Shown: positions 1-10,785 of the stretch, piece by piece
How the letters are laid out: every line of letters begins with the position of its first letter
How positions within the stretch are numbered: the stretch's first letter is position 1
Assembly (NCBI GenBank): GCA_902609235.1
Contig: CACLRF010000008.1
Span: 1-35,939, forward strand
Direction: 5' to 3'
DNA: 35,939 nt
Source: an uncultured Pelagibacteraceae bacterium
Lineage (GTDB): Bacteria; Pseudomonadota; Alphaproteobacteria; Pelagibacterales; Pelagibacteraceae
Program-made: the position numbers and the translations under genes
Notes under the pieces: generated by a model
What the model saw: only the letters and a program-made list of their open reading frames with translations
The model's database searches: none
What the model was told of the DNA's origin: nothing

Positions 1-455
1 ATTATAAACAGGTGGGCTCAGATAGAATTACTAATGCTATAAGTTTAATGAACAATAAAAATAATTTTATAATTTTAGATTTTGGTACAGCAACTACTTT
101 TGATGTTCTGATTAAAAATACTTATTTTGGAGGAATAATTGCCCCAGGTGTTAGATTGTCTCTTAATACACTGTCTGACAAAGCAACTTTGATTCCAAAA
201 ATAGATTTAAAAAAGATTAATAAAGTCATTGGTAATAACACAATCTCAGCTGTTAGATCAGGTTTTTTTTGGGGTTATGCGGGTTTAATTGACAATATTA
301 TTAATTTAATTAAGAAAGAGACTGGAAAATCTTTTAAAGTAATTATTACTGGTGGATTTTCAAATTTATTTAAAAACTCAATAAAAACGAAAGCAAGTCA
401 AAACCAAGATATTACAATTAGAGGCTTAATAAAGATTTCAAAATTAATTAAATAA
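1..455 (+). CDS. coaX: Type III pantothenate kinase, 5'-truncated by window start
   Basis: Reading frame is open to the window edge; VGSDRITNA, DFGTATTFDV and GGIIAPGVRLS motifs are typical of CoaX. The GTG at 12 is an internal Val codon, not the true start. Confidence 0.85.
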   Translation, partial: YKQVGSDRITNAISLMNNKNNFIILDFGTATTFDVLIKNTYFGGIIAPGVRLSLNTLSDKATLIPKIDLKKINKVIGNNTISAVRSGFFWGYAGLIDNIINLIKKETGKSFKVIITGGFSNLFKNSIKTKASQNQDITIRGLIKISKLIK

Positions 456-456
456 T

Positions 457-2115
457 ATGAAAGATGAACTATTATTTTGTCCCTTAGGCGGATCAGGCGA
501 AATAGGTATGAACATGAATCTGTTTGGCTATGGACAGCCTAGTGATCATAAATGGATTATGGTTGATATAGGGGTTACATTTGCAGATGATACTATTCCA
601 GGTGTTGATTTAATTTATCCAGATCCTGGATTTATAGTTGAAAGAAAAGATAATTTATTAGGAATAGTTTTAACACATGCTCATGAGGATCACATAGGTG
701 CTATTGCTCATCTATGGCCAAAATTACAATGTAAAATTTTTGCAACTCCTTTTACAGCTGTATTAATTCGAGAAAAGTTTAGAGAAAAACAAATCGATAT
801 AACCAATGATTTACAGATTGTTGAGTTAAATGGAAAGGTTTCTTTGAATCCATTTGAAATTGAATACATTACTTTAACTCATTCTATATTAGAACCAAAC
901 GGACTTAGGATAAAAACTCCTGCAGGAGTTATTTTGCATACTGGAGATTGGAAGGTAGATCCAAATCCTTTGATTGGAGACAATATAAACGAAAAAAGAT
1001 TAAAGGAAATTGGTGAAGAAGGTGTGCTAGCAATGATTTGTGACTCAACAAACGTTTTTAGCGCTGGTAGATCAGGTTCAGAATTAGATGTAAGAAAAAA
1101 TATGTTAAACGTTATGTCTCGATTAAAAAAAAGAATTATCATAACGTCTTTTGCCTCAAATGTAGCTAGAATGGAGACAGCTTTTTATTGTGCGGAACAA
1201 ACAGGAAGACAAATCTCTTTAGTGGGTAGATCAATGCATCGTATTTATAAAGCTGCACGTCAATGTGGATATTTAAAAAATACAATTGAACCAATTGATC
1301 CAAGAGACGCTAAAAATTTTTCAAGAGAAAAAATTGTGTATTTATGTACAGGAAGCCAGGGCGAACCAATGGGGGCAATGATGAGAATTTCTAGTTATGT
1401 TCATCCAGATGTTTTTATTGAGAAAGGTGATGCTGTAATTTTTTCTTCAAAAATTATACCTGGTAATGAAAAAAAACTTTATAAACTTCACAACCAACTT
1501 GTTAAGGATGGAATAGAAGTAATATCTGAAGAAACGGAATTTGTTCATGTTTCTGGGCATCCAAATAGAGAAGACCTTAAAGAGATGTATCAATGGGTGA
1601 AACCTAGGTGTCTAATACCTGTGCATGGTGAACATAGGCATATGATAGAACACATTAATTTTGCAAAAGAAATGCAAGTCCCATATCCAGTTCAAGTAGA
1701 AAATGGTGATATCGTTAAGTTATATCCTGGTGAAAAACCTGAAGTATATGACAAAGCTCCAAGTGGGAGACTTTATTTAGATGGGAGTGTAAGTGTTGAT
1801 CCAGATTCACAATCGATAAAAGATAGGAAAAATTTAAGTGCTAATGGATATCTTGAGGTAACAATAATGATTACACCTAAAGGAAATATACACAATACCC
1901 CTATACTTTCATTTCGTGGTTTACCTGTAGATGATCGGGACGATTTTGTTTATGGCTTAGAAGAGGAAATAGAGAAAACCTCAAGAACTTTTAAAATTGA
2001 AAGTAAACAACAAGAACATAATTTTATTGATGCATTAAAAATTAATTGTAGAAAATTTTCTAAAGAGAGAACAGGAAAAAAACCTTTTACCAATATAAAT
2101 TTGGTTAGAATTTAA
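457..2115 (+). CDS. rnj: Ribonuclease J (metallo-beta-lactamase/beta-CASP)
   Basis: PLGGSGEIGMNMNLFGY, THAHEDHIGA, HTGDWKVDP and VSGHPNREDL motifs. Confidence 0.93.
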   Translation: MKDELLFCPLGGSGEIGMNMNLFGYGQPSDHKWIMVDIGVTFADDTIPGVDLIYPDPGFIVERKDNLLGIVLTHAHEDHIGAIAHLWPKLQCKIFATPFTAVLIREKFREKQIDITNDLQIVELNGKVSLNPFEIEYITLTHSILEPNGLRIKTPAGVILHTGDWKVDPNPLIGDNINEKRLKEIGEEGVLAMICDSTNVFSAGRSGSELDVRKNMLNVMSRLKKRIIITSFASNVARMETAFYCAEQTGRQISLVGRSMHRIYKAARQCGYLKNTIEPIDPRDAKNFSREKIVYLCTGSQGEPMGAMMRISSYVHPDVFIEKGDAVIFSSKIIPGNEKKLYKLHNQLVKDGIEVISEETEFVHVSGHPNREDLKEMYQWVKPRCLIPVHGEHRHMIEHINFAKEMQVPYPVQVENGDIVKLYPGEKPEVYDKAPSGRLYLDGSVSVDPDSQSIKDRKNLSANGYLEVTIMITPKGNIHNTPILSFRGLPVDDRDDFVYGLEEEIEKTSRTFKIESKQQEHNFIDALKINCRKFSKERTGKKPFTNINLVRI

Positions 2116-2360
2116 TGAGCATAACAGGCTTAGCTATTATCTATATAATTATATGGTGGATAGTTTTTTTTGCTATTTTGCCCATTGATGTAAATAGAAC
2201 AAAGATTGTAAAAATTGATGGTGAGGATCCAGGATCTCCTGAAAATCCAAAAATGTTGAAAAAATTCCTTTATTGTACAGGAATTACTTCTGTTATTTTC
2301 ATCATAATTTACTTATTAATTAAATTTGAATATTTAAATTTAAGAAATATGATTAATTAG
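2115..2360 (+). CDS. DUF1467 family small membrane protein
   Basis: 81 aa, two hydrophobic segments, N-terminal IIWWIVFFAILPI; position between rnj and proS fits alphaproteobacterial DUF1467 proteins. Confidence 0.75.
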   Translation: MSITGLAIIYIIIWWIVFFAILPIDVNRTKIVKIDGEDPGSPENPKMLKKFLYCTGITSVIFIIIYLLIKFEYLNLRNMIN

Positions 2361-2361
2361 G

Positions 2362-3696
2362 ATGCTTTTATCAAATTTATTTATACCAATATTAAAAAAT
2401 AATCCCTCTGAGGCAAAAGTTAAATCTCATCAATTAATGTTGAGAGTAGGTATGATTAAGCAAGCCTCTGCAGGTATTTATTCATGGTTACCTTTAGGTT
2501 TTAAGGTGATGAAAAAAATAGAGGACATTGTTAGACAAGAACAAAACAAAATTGGAGCTCAGGAAATATTAATGCCAACAATTCAATCGAGTGAAATTTG
2601 GAAAGAAAGTGGACGTTATGACGATTATGGTGAAGAGATGCTTAGAATAACAGACCGACAAAATAGAGAGATGTTATATGGGCCAACCAATGAAGAGCAA
2701 GTTACTGAAATTTTTAGATCTTCAATAAAATCATATAAATCACTTCCACAACTTTTGTATCATATACAATGGAAGTTCAGGGATGAAATTAGACCTAGAT
2801 TTGGAATTATGCGTGGTAGAGAATTTTATATGAAAGATGCCTATTCATTTGATGTATCTAATGAAGAAGCTTTTTATTCTTATAATAAATTTTTTCTTTC
2901 ATATTTGAGAACATTTAAAAGATTATCTTTGACAGCAATACCAATGGCTGCTGACACAGGACCTATTGGAGGAAATTTATCTCATGAATTTATTATTCTT
3001 GCTGATACAGGTGAAAGTAAAATTTTTACAGATAAAAGAATATTTGATCTTGATAGCGATGATACACAACTAGAAAAAGGATCATTAGAAAGCATGAGAA
3101 AAAAATATGAACAGTTCTATGCTGTGACTGATGAAAAGTTTAATGAACAAGAATTTGAGAAATTTGTTTCCAAGGAAAATCAATTGGTTACAAAGGGTAT
3201 CGAGGTAGGTCATATATTTTATTTTGGCGACAAGTATTCAAAAGCCATGGGAGCATCTGTTGATTTGCCAGGAGGAAAAAAAGATTTTGTTAAAATGGGA
3301 TCTTATGGAATTGGTGTATCAAGGCTTGTAGGGGCTATAATTGAGGCTAAATATGACGATAAAAATGAAATCATGAAATGGCCATTGTCTGTTGCTCCTT
3401 ATGATATTGCTTTAATACCTATGATAAATAAAAATGAGACATCAGGCTTGGAAAAAGCAAATAATATCAATAAAGAATTACTCAAAAATAATATTGATGC
3501 AATCATTGATGATACAGATGAAAATTTCTCATCTAAAATTAAAAAAATGAATTTAATTGGAGCTCCGTATCAAATTATTATCGGCAAGAAAAGCGAAGGC
3601 GATTTATTAGAGTTTAAAGTTACTGGTGAAGAAACTCAAAATTTATCGCTAAGTAAAATTATAGAAATTATAACTAAACAAAAAAATTCAATTTGA
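2362..3696 (+). CDS. proS: Prolyl-tRNA synthetase (short alphaproteobacterial form)
   Basis: MLRVGMIKQASAGIYSWLPLG, GPTNEEQVTEIFR, RPRFGIMRGREFYMKDAYSF motifs; 444 aa. Confidence 0.95.
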   Translation: MLLSNLFIPILKNNPSEAKVKSHQLMLRVGMIKQASAGIYSWLPLGFKVMKKIEDIVRQEQNKIGAQEILMPTIQSSEIWKESGRYDDYGEEMLRITDRQNREMLYGPTNEEQVTEIFRSSIKSYKSLPQLLYHIQWKFRDEIRPRFGIMRGREFYMKDAYSFDVSNEEAFYSYNKFFLSYLRTFKRLSLTAIPMAADTGPIGGNLSHEFIILADTGESKIFTDKRIFDLDSDDTQLEKGSLESMRKKYEQFYAVTDEKFNEQEFEKFVSKENQLVTKGIEVGHIFYFGDKYSKAMGASVDLPGGKKDFVKMGSYGIGVSRLVGAIIEAKYDDKNEIMKWPLSVAPYDIALIPMINKNETSGLEKANNINKELLKNNIDAIIDDTDENFSSKIKKMNLIGAPYQIIIGKKSEGDLLEFKVTGEETQNLSLSKIIEIITKQKNSI

Positions 3697-4904
3697 TTTC
3701 TACATTAGAAAAAGAAATTACTTTTAGATTTTTAAAAGCCAGAAAAAAAGATGGCTTTTTAAATATAATATCAATCTTTTCTTTTATTGGCATAAGCCTT
3801 GGTGTTGCAGTACTTATTATTGTGATGTCAGTTATGAATGGATTTAGATCTGAATTAATTGATAAGATAGTTGGCTTTAATGCTCATGCAGTTGTTAAAC
3901 CTTACGACAAACCATTTTTTTTTATGTCAGATAAAGATTTTGCAAAAGTTGTTTTATCAAATGATGGAGAGGCAGTTATTTTTCATAAAAATGACACAAA
4001 GGGCGTTTTGCTAAAAGGTTATTTGGAAAATGATTTTAAAGCTCTAGAGATTTCTAATAACGATAGTTTTTTTGGATCTAAAAATTTAAATGAAAATACG
4101 ATTTCTATTGGTCGAGATTTAAGTAATATTTTAGGTTTAGATATTGGAGATGAGGTTTCAATTACTTCACCCTCAGGCGTTCAAACATTAGTTGGATCTT
4201 TACCCAAGCAAAAATTATTTCTTATAAGCTCAATATTTGAAAGTGGATTATCTGAGTATGATGAAAATATTGCCTACATAAATCTAAATACTTTAGAAGA
4301 TTTTTTTGACAAAGATATAGACGATAGATTTACTGAGTATTATTATAAAGATCCAAAAAATATAGAATTTCATAAAGAAAACCTGATGAAATTGTACCCT
4401 GATGCATTTGTATATACATGGGCTGATATGAATAGTTCATTATTCTCAGCACTTAAGGTTGAGAGAAATGTAATGTTTATTATTTTATCTTTAATTATTA
4501 TTGTAGCTGCTTTTAACATAATTTCAGGTTTAACAATTTTAGTTAAAAATAAAACTCGAGATATTGCAATTTTAAAATCTATTGGAGTTTTAAATAAATC
4601 AATTGTAAAAATATTTTTCCTAGTTGGGGTAGCAATAGGAACATCAGCAACAATTTTTGGAATACTCTTAGGTATAACCTTTTCTATTTATATAGAAAAC
4701 ATTAGACAATTTTTAAGTTCAGCATTTAAAATTAGTTTATTTCCAGAGGAAATATATTTTTTAAGCAAAATGCCATCAGAAATAAACTTTAATTCTATAG
4801 TAATCATAACAATTTGTTCAATTTTAATAACAATAATAGTTTCAATTTTTCCAGCTTTCAAAGCTGCACAAATGGATCCAATAAAATCACTAAAGTATGA
4901 ATAA
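3693..4904 (+). CDS. lolC: Lipoprotein-releasing ABC transporter permease (LolC/LolE family)
   Basis: N-terminal FLKARKKDGFLNIISIFSFIGISLGVAVLIIVMSVMNGF and C-terminal ABC permease TM helices; TTG start overlapping the proS stop; followed by lolD. Confidence 0.88.
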   Translation: MISTLEKEITFRFLKARKKDGFLNIISIFSFIGISLGVAVLIIVMSVMNGFRSELIDKIVGFNAHAVVKPYDKPFFFMSDKDFAKVVLSNDGEAVIFHKNDTKGVLLKGYLENDFKALEISNNDSFFGSKNLNENTISIGRDLSNILGLDIGDEVSITSPSGVQTLVGSLPKQKLFLISSIFESGLSEYDENIAYINLNTLEDFFDKDIDDRFTEYYYKDPKNIEFHKENLMKLYPDAFVYTWADMNSSLFSALKVERNVMFIILSLIIIVAAFNIISGLTILVKNKTRDIAILKSIGVLNKSIVKIFFLVGVAIGTSATIFGILLGITFSIYIENIRQFLSSAFKISLFPEEIYFLSKMPSEINFNSIVIITICSILITIIVSIFPAFKAAQMDPIKSLKYE

Positions 4905-5574
4905 TTTTTTAGAACTGAACAATATAGGAAAAAGTTTTACTACTGAAAAAAAAATTAATGTATTAAGAGGTCTATCTAGAAAATTTAAGTTAGGTAAAAT
5001 TTACGCAATAATGGGACCTTCTGGTTCAGGAAAATCAACTTTATTAAATTTAATTTCTTTAATTGATAAGCCAACATTTGGTACGGTTAAGTATGATAAA
5101 GTTGAGATTAATTTTGATCAAAATGAAAAAAACGATTTATTTAGAGCAAAAAAAATAGGTATTGTTTATCAACAAAATAATCTTCTTTCTGATTTTACAG
5201 CACTGGAAAATGTTTATTTTGCTTCGTTATCCGTTAATAACGACAAAAAATTAGCAATTTCTAAAGCTGAAAAATTGTTAAAAAAAATTGGACTTTCAAA
5301 CAGATTAAATCATTTTCCTTCACAACTATCTGGTGGTGAAGCTCAAAGAGTGGCAATAGCAAGAGCAATTATTAATGATCCCCAAATTATATTAGCTGAT
5401 GAACCAACCGGGAGTTTAGATATGAAAACGGCTAAAGATATTTTTAAACTTTTAAAAAATCAAAAAAGATCAGACAGAATAATTATATTTGCAACTCATA
5501 ATAGATTTTTTGCAAAAAAAGCAGATTACCTATTGGAGATGAGAGATGGTGGTATAAAATCATCTAATGCCTGA
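4897..5574 (+). CDS. lolD: Lipoprotein-releasing ABC transporter ATP-binding protein
   Basis: Walker A GPSGSGKST, signature LSGGEAQRVAIARA, Walker B IILADEPTGSLD. Confidence 0.93.
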   Translation: MNNFLELNNIGKSFTTEKKINVLRGLSRKFKLGKIYAIMGPSGSGKSTLLNLISLIDKPTFGTVKYDKVEINFDQNEKNDLFRAKKIGIVYQQNNLLSDFTALENVYFASLSVNNDKKLAISKAEKLLKKIGLSNRLNHFPSQLSGGEAQRVAIARAIINDPQIILADEPTGSLDMKTAKDIFKLLKNQKRSDRIIIFATHNRFFAKKADYLLEMRDGGIKSSNA

Positions 5575-8500
5575 GTCTCAATCTCAAAATTTTAATCACT
5601 TAAAAATCCATACTCAATACTCAATTTGTGAAGGTGCTGCTAAAATTGATGATCTGCAAGATTATTCTAAAAATAGTAAGTTAAAATCTTTAGGTATATG
5701 TGATACTGCAAATTTATGCGGAGCTTTAGAGTTTGCTGAAAAAATTTCTAAGTCAGGTACACAACCAATCATTGGAACACAAATTAATTTTAAACATGGG
5801 GATATAACAGGATTACTACCCTTATTTGCCTTAAATGAAGTTGGCTATAAAAATATAATTAGTCTTTCGTCCTCATCTTATCTTAAAAATGATGAATTAT
5901 CAGAGCCACATGTAGAATTTAAAGATCTATTACTAAATTCAGAGGGTGTTGCTATTTTTTCTGGAACTGTTTTTGGACTATTTGGTAAATTATTTGATAA
6001 AGGAAAGTTCACTGAAATTCATAACCTTTATGATCAAATCAAAAAATCATTTGGTGATAGATTTTATATAGAAATTCAACGTCATAATGATTTAAATGAA
6101 GTTGGATTTGAAAAGTTTAATTTAAAACTATCATCAGAATTAGAAATACCCATAATTGCTACAAACGAAGTGTTTTATATAAGTAAAGACATGCATGAAG
6201 CACACGATGTATTGATATGCATTGGACATAAAACTTATGTAAACGAGAAGAATAGACTAAAATTTACTAATCAACATTATTTAAAATCAAATTCTGAAAT
6301 GTCAGAATTGTTTGCTGATTTACCAGAGGCTTTAGAAAATAATTATAATTTTCCTTATAGATGTAATTTTAGACCTACACTTTCAAATCCTATTTTACCA
6401 AATATTAGTAGCGATAAAGATGGAAATGCAGATGAAATTTTAAAGAAAAATTCTTTAGAGGGACTAAAACTAAAATTTAATACAGTATTTGAAATAAAAA
6501 CTGACAAATTAGAAAAAAATTCTACTTATTTAGAATATAAACAAAGACTTACTCATGAACTCTCAATAATTATCAAAATGAAATACTCGAGTTATTTTTT
6601 GATTGTTTCAGATTATATTAAGTGGGCCAAAAATAACGATATTCCTGTAGGACCAGGCAGAGGATCTGGAGCTGGCTCATTAGTAGCTTGGTGTTTATCT
6701 ATTACTGATGTTGACCCAATTAAATTTAACTTAATTTTTGAAAGATTTTTAAATCCAGATAGAATTTCTATGCCTGATTTTGATATAGATTTTTGCGAGG
6801 AAAAAAGAGATCAAGTATTTGAATATCTAACAACAAAATACAAAGACAGTGTAGCTCATATTATTACTTTTGGTAAATTAAAGGCTCGAATGGCAATTAG
6901 AGACGTAGGTCGAGTTTTGGGACTAGCTTATGGATTTGTTGACAGCATATCTAAGATGATACCTTTTGATCCATCTAGACCTCAAAATTTGACACAATGT
7001 ATAGCTGGAGAACCTCGATTACAGAAACTTATTAAAGAAGATCCGAGAGTAAAAAAATTAACTGATTTATCACTAAAATTAGAGGGACTTAACAGAAACG
7101 TAGCAACCCATGCTGCTGGAGTTGTAATTGCAGATAAAAAACTTACTGAAGTTGTTCCATTATACAAAGATGCATCAGCCGATCTATTATTACCATCAAC
7201 TCAATTTGATATGTACTCAGCGGAAAATGCTGGTTTAGTAAAATTTGATTTCCTAGGTTTAAAAACACTTACAGTAATTAACAATACTCAAAAACTTATA
7301 AAAAATAAAATTAGAGATTTTGATATAGAAAAAATTAATTACGAGGATCAAAAAGTTTTTGATTTATTGTCTTCAGGAAAAACAGTTGGATTATTTCAAA
7401 TTGAAAGTGCAGGGATGCGAGAAGCTTTAATTCAAATGAAGCCTAATCACATTGAAGATATTATTGCATTAGTGGCTTTATATAGACCAGGACCTATGAG
7501 TAATATTCCAATTTATAATGATTGCAAACATGGAAAACAAACACCTGATTATTTACATCCACTTTTAGAAGAAATATTAAAACCAACTTATGGGGTAATT
7601 ATTTATCAAGAACAAGTAATGCAAATTGCACAAAAATTATCAGGTTTTACTGCAGGACAAGCAGATCTCTTAAGAAGAGCTATGGGTAAAAAGAAGCGTG
7701 CAGAGCTAGAAAAACAAAAACAGGGCTTTATTTCAGGAGCTGTAAAAAATGGAATTTCAAAAGATATTGCTGCTGGAATTTTTTTAAAAATTGAACCATT
7801 TGCGGAATATGGATTTAACAAAAGTCATGCTGCTGCATATGCGATTATATCTTATCAGACCGCTTATTTAAAAACATATTATCCAAAAGAATTTATCGCT
7901 GCATCAATGACAATGGATATTTCGAATCAAAATAAATTAAGTGAGTTTTATGAAGAATTAAAAAGATTAAATGTTGAAATTGTTCGTCCAGATATAAATG
8001 AGTGTTTTGCTGATTTTAGAACGACAGGTAATAAATTTTATTACGCCCTAGGTGGTATTAAAGCAGTAGGTTATGAAGCAATTTCAAATATAGTTGAAGA
8101 AAGAATTACAAATGGAAAATTTGAGTCTATTCATGATTTTATAAATAGAGTAAATCCAAAAGATATAAATAAACTTCAATTAGAAGGACTGGTTAAAGCA
8201 GGTGCTTTTGATAACTTAAATTCAAATAGACAAGCTTTATTTGATTCAATTCCTAAAATAATAATTAAAAATAAAAACTTATTTGATAACAAAACAGCTA
8301 ATCAAATTGATTTATTTTCTGAAGAAGAAAACATTCAAGATGATGTTATAATTAAAATGAATGATTGGAAATTTGAGGAAAAATTGTCCAAGGAATTTGA
8401 GGCTGTAGGTTTTTTTATATCAAATCATCCGTTAAATCAATTCAATGAAATTTTTGATGATTATAAAATTACTGATTATTCTAACTTTGTATCAAATGAT

Positions 8501-8983
8501 GATTTGAGAGACACAAATATTGCTGCCACATTATTAAAATTACAGGAAAGAAAAACTGCAAAAGGCAATTCTTACGCTGTTTTAAAATTAACAGATTTAT
8601 CAAGTGTATTTGAGCTTTTTATTTTCTCCGATGTTTTAGAATATAATAGAGAAATTTTGAAAGAAGGAAGTTCTCTTATTATGACATTATTTAAAAATGT
8701 TTCTAACGACGAAAATAGATTAACAAGAATTAATGTACAAAAAATTGCTTCACTTAAAGATTTATTTAATAGTCCTATAAGTGAGGTTTCATTTGATCTT
8801 AAATCAAATAAAGAAATCGAAAAAATATCAACGATTTTAAAAAATGAAGGAAAAACTTTCGTTAATATTAATTTGATTACTGAAAATAATATTCTTAAAT
8901 TTAGATTAAAAAATGCACGTAAATTAGACAGAAAATCTATAAATATCCTTAGAAATCATGAAATTAATGCAATAATTAACTAA
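5567..8983 (+). CDS. dnaE: DNA polymerase III subunit alpha
   Basis: 1138 aa; N-terminal PHP region, GPGRGSGAGSLVAWCLSITDVDP, MPDFDIDFCE, YGFNKSHAAAYAIISYQTAYLK motifs. Confidence 0.97.
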   Translation: MPESQSQNFNHLKIHTQYSICEGAAKIDDLQDYSKNSKLKSLGICDTANLCGALEFAEKISKSGTQPIIGTQINFKHGDITGLLPLFALNEVGYKNIISLSSSSYLKNDELSEPHVEFKDLLLNSEGVAIFSGTVFGLFGKLFDKGKFTEIHNLYDQIKKSFGDRFYIEIQRHNDLNEVGFEKFNLKLSSELEIPIIATNEVFYISKDMHEAHDVLICIGHKTYVNEKNRLKFTNQHYLKSNSEMSELFADLPEALENNYNFPYRCNFRPTLSNPILPNISSDKDGNADEILKKNSLEGLKLKFNTVFEIKTDKLEKNSTYLEYKQRLTHELSIIIKMKYSSYFLIVSDYIKWAKNNDIPVGPGRGSGAGSLVAWCLSITDVDPIKFNLIFERFLNPDRISMPDFDIDFCEEKRDQVFEYLTTKYKDSVAHIITFGKLKARMAIRDVGRVLGLAYGFVDSISKMIPFDPSRPQNLTQCIAGEPRLQKLIKEDPRVKKLTDLSLKLEGLNRNVATHAAGVVIADKKLTEVVPLYKDASADLLLPSTQFDMYSAENAGLVKFDFLGLKTLTVINNTQKLIKNKIRDFDIEKINYEDQKVFDLLSSGKTVGLFQIESAGMREALIQMKPNHIEDIIALVALYRPGPMSNIPIYNDCKHGKQTPDYLHPLLEEILKPTYGVIIYQEQVMQIAQKLSGFTAGQADLLRRAMGKKKRAELEKQKQGFISGAVKNGISKDIAAGIFLKIEPFAEYGFNKSHAAAYAIISYQTAYLKTYYPKEFIAASMTMDISNQNKLSEFYEELKRLNVEIVRPDINECFADFRTTGNKFYYALGGIKAVGYEAISNIVEERITNGKFESIHDFINRVNPKDINKLQLEGLVKAGAFDNLNSNRQALFDSIPKIIIKNKNLFDNKTANQIDLFSEEENIQDDVIIKMNDWKFEEKLSKEFEAVGFFISNHPLNQFNEIFDDYKITDYSNFVSNDDLRDTNIAATLLKLQERKTAKGNSYAVLKLTDLSSVFELFIFSDVLEYNREILKEGSSLIMTLFKNVSNDENRLTRINVQKIASLKDLFNSPISEVSFDLKSNKEIEKISTILKNEGKTFVNINLITENNILKFRLKNARKLDRKSINILRNHEINAIIN

Positions 8984-8991
8984 ATAATTAC

Positions 8992-9020
8992 TTGTTAATT
9001 AATGTAAATATTTGTAAATA
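8992..9020 (+). promoter_or_regulatory. Candidate sigma70-type promoter for rpsB operon
   Basis: TTGTTA (8992-8997), 17-nt spacer, TAAATA (9015-9020) in the largest intergenic gap on the + strand, upstream of the rpsB leader. In AT-rich DNA such matches arise easily. Confidence 0.45.
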
Positions 9021-9042
9021 CTCCATAAATTAAATTAACACG

Positions 9043-9113
9043 CACACAGTTGTTGGTTTTATACCTCCGGTCCTTAGTTGGAAATTACTGTGGTGGCTTA
9101 ACCGGGAATAAAT
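9043..9113 (+). ncRNA. Candidate structured rpsB 5' leader (pseudoknot-capable, possible S2 autoregulatory element)
   Basis: Unusually GC-rich island in an AT-rich intergenic region; CACAGT (9045-9050) complements ACTGTG (9087-9092), and CCGGT (9067-9071) complements ACCGG (9101-9105). The two helices cross, and the 3' strand abuts the SD-like GGGA before ATG 9114. Confidence 0.6.
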
Positions 9114-9932
9114 ATGAAGATACCTAACGTAACAATACAACAATTATTAGAAGCAGGCGTTCATCTTGGACATAAAACGTTGAGATGGAATCCAAAAATG
9201 AAAAAATACATTTTTGGAAAAAGAGACTCAATCCATATAATAGATTTAACTCAAACTTTAGAACTTACAAAAGTTGCTTTAGAGAAGGTTTATACAACTA
9301 TAGCAAATAATGGAAAAATATTATTTGTTTCTACTAAGAAACAAGCCTCAGAAGCCATAGCTGAAGTTGCCAAAGAAACAGATCAATACTATGTAAATTA
9401 TAGGTGGCTAGGTGGTATGCTTACTAATTGGGGAACAATATCAGACTCAATTAAAAAAATGAAAAAATATGAAGCAGATCTAGTTGCTGAAAATAGAGGT
9501 TTTACTAAAAAAGAACTTCTCAAAATGAGTGTTAAAAAAGATAAACTTGAGAGATCATTAGGTGGGATAGCTGAAATGAAAAAAACTCCTGATTTAGTTT
9601 TCATAATTGACACAAATTACGAGTCATTAGCAATTGCAGAGTCTGTAAAATTAGGAATACCTATCATTGCAATTCTAGACAGTAATTCTAACCCAGATAA
9701 TATTGATTACCCAATACCTGGTAATGATGATGCTCGAAGATCTATAGACCTTTATTGTAATTTAATTAAAGAAACCATCAATAATGCGAAGAGTTCAATC
9801 CCAGTTGCTGAACCCAAAAAAAATGACACTAAGGTTAAAAAAGAAAAAATCGAAGGAAAAACTGTTCAAGAAATTGATAGAGAAAAACTAGACGAAAAAT
9901 TTTCTAAAGATAAAAAGGATACTTTAAACTAA
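9114..9932 (+). CDS. rpsB: 30S ribosomal protein S2
   Basis: [55 protein letters not shown] motifs. Confidence 0.97.
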   Translation: MKIPNVTIQQLLEAGVHLGHKTLRWNPKMKKYIFGKRDSIHIIDLTQTLELTKVALEKVYTTIANNGKILFVSTKKQASEAIAEVAKETDQYYVNYRWLGGMLTNWGTISDSIKKMKKYEADLVAENRGFTKKELLKMSVKKDKLERSLGGIAEMKKTPDLVFIIDTNYESLAIAESVKLGIPIIAILDSNSNPDNIDYPIPGNDDARRSIDLYCNLIKETINNAKSSIPVAEPKKNDTKVKKEKIEGKTVQEIDREKLDEKFSKDKKDTLN

Positions 9933-9933
9933 T

Positions 9934-10785
9934 ATGAGTGATATTGAAAATGTTAAGAAATTAAGAGAAGTAACTGGTGCAGGGTTTAAAGATTGCAATC
10001 TTGCAATAAAAGAGTCTGGTGGAGACATTGATAAAGCTATTGAAATCTTGCGCGTAAAAGGAATATCAAAAGCTTCAAAAAAAATGTCTAGAGATGCAAA
10101 AGAAGGTGTTGTTGCTGTAAGTGGCGATGAAACCAAAACATCAGTTATAGAGGTTAATTGTGAAACAGACTTTGTTGCAAAAAATGAAGACTTCACAAAT
10201 TTTGTTAAAGAACTTAGTGAACTAAATAACGAAAAAAATTCTAACTTAAATGATTTAAAAAGTTCTAAAATGAAAAATGGTGATACAGTTGAAGATAATG
10301 TTATATCTTTAATTGCTAAAATTGGTGAAAAAATTACAATTGGTAAAGCAAAAACAATTGAAAATACTGGAGCTGTAAATAATCATTATTTACATACAGT
10401 TATTAAAGATAATATTTCAAAGTTAGCTGTAATTGTTTCTCTAGAAACGAAAGATAATTCTGACACCGTTAAAAATTTTGGAAAACAATTGTCTATGCAC
10501 ATTGCTGCTTCTAATCCTTTAGCATTAACATCTGATTTAATTGAACAATCTGTCATAGACAAAGAGCAAAAATTAGTGACTGAGGAGTTAAAAAATTCTG
10601 GCAAACCTGATGATATTGCAAAAAAAATTAGCTTGGGTAAAATGAACAAATTTAAAGAAGAAAATTCTCTTTTGACTCAAGCTTGGGTTATGGAGCCAAA
10701 AAAAAAGGTACAAGATATAATTAAAGAGCTTTCAATTGCTGATTTAAAAATAAAAGAGTTTTATAGAATAAAGATTGGAGAGTAA
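9934..10785 (+). CDS. tsf: Translation elongation factor Ts
   Basis: [47 protein letters not shown] motifs. Confidence 0.96.
   Translation: MSDIENVKKLREVTGAGFKDCNLAIKESGGDIDKAIEILRVKGISKASKKMSRDAKEGVVAVSGDETKTSVIEVNCETDFVAKNEDFTNFVKELSELNNEKNSNLNDLKSSKMKNGDTVEDNVISLIAKIGEKITIGKAKTIENTGAVNNHYLHTVIKDNISKLAVIVSLETKDNSDTVKNFGKQLSMHIAASNPLALTSDLIEQSVIDKEQKLVTEELKNSGKPDDIAKKISLGKMNKFKEENSLLTQAWVMEPKKKVQDIIKELSIADLKIKEFYRIKIGE

Noticed and set aside
879-1142. 87-aa - strand ORF inside rnj
   Set aside because: Shadow ORF antisense to a confident RNase J gene.
6982-7821. Two - strand ORFs inside dnaE
   Set aside because: Short, featureless and entirely antisense to conserved DnaE motifs.
8973-9001. 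TAATTAAC...GTTAATTA inverted repeat after dnaE
   Set aside because: Long loop, nearly pure A/T stem and no clear T-tract; overlaps the candidate rpsB -35, so not called as a terminator.
9003-9020. TGTAAATA direct repeat (two copies, 2-bp spacer)
   Set aside because: Low-complexity AT sequence within the presumed promoter; only two copies, not enough to argue for a binding site.
9398-10649. Minus-strand ORFs at 9398-9613, 9924-10196 and 10386-10649
   Set aside because: Shadow ORFs antisense to rpsB and tsf with no recognisable domains.
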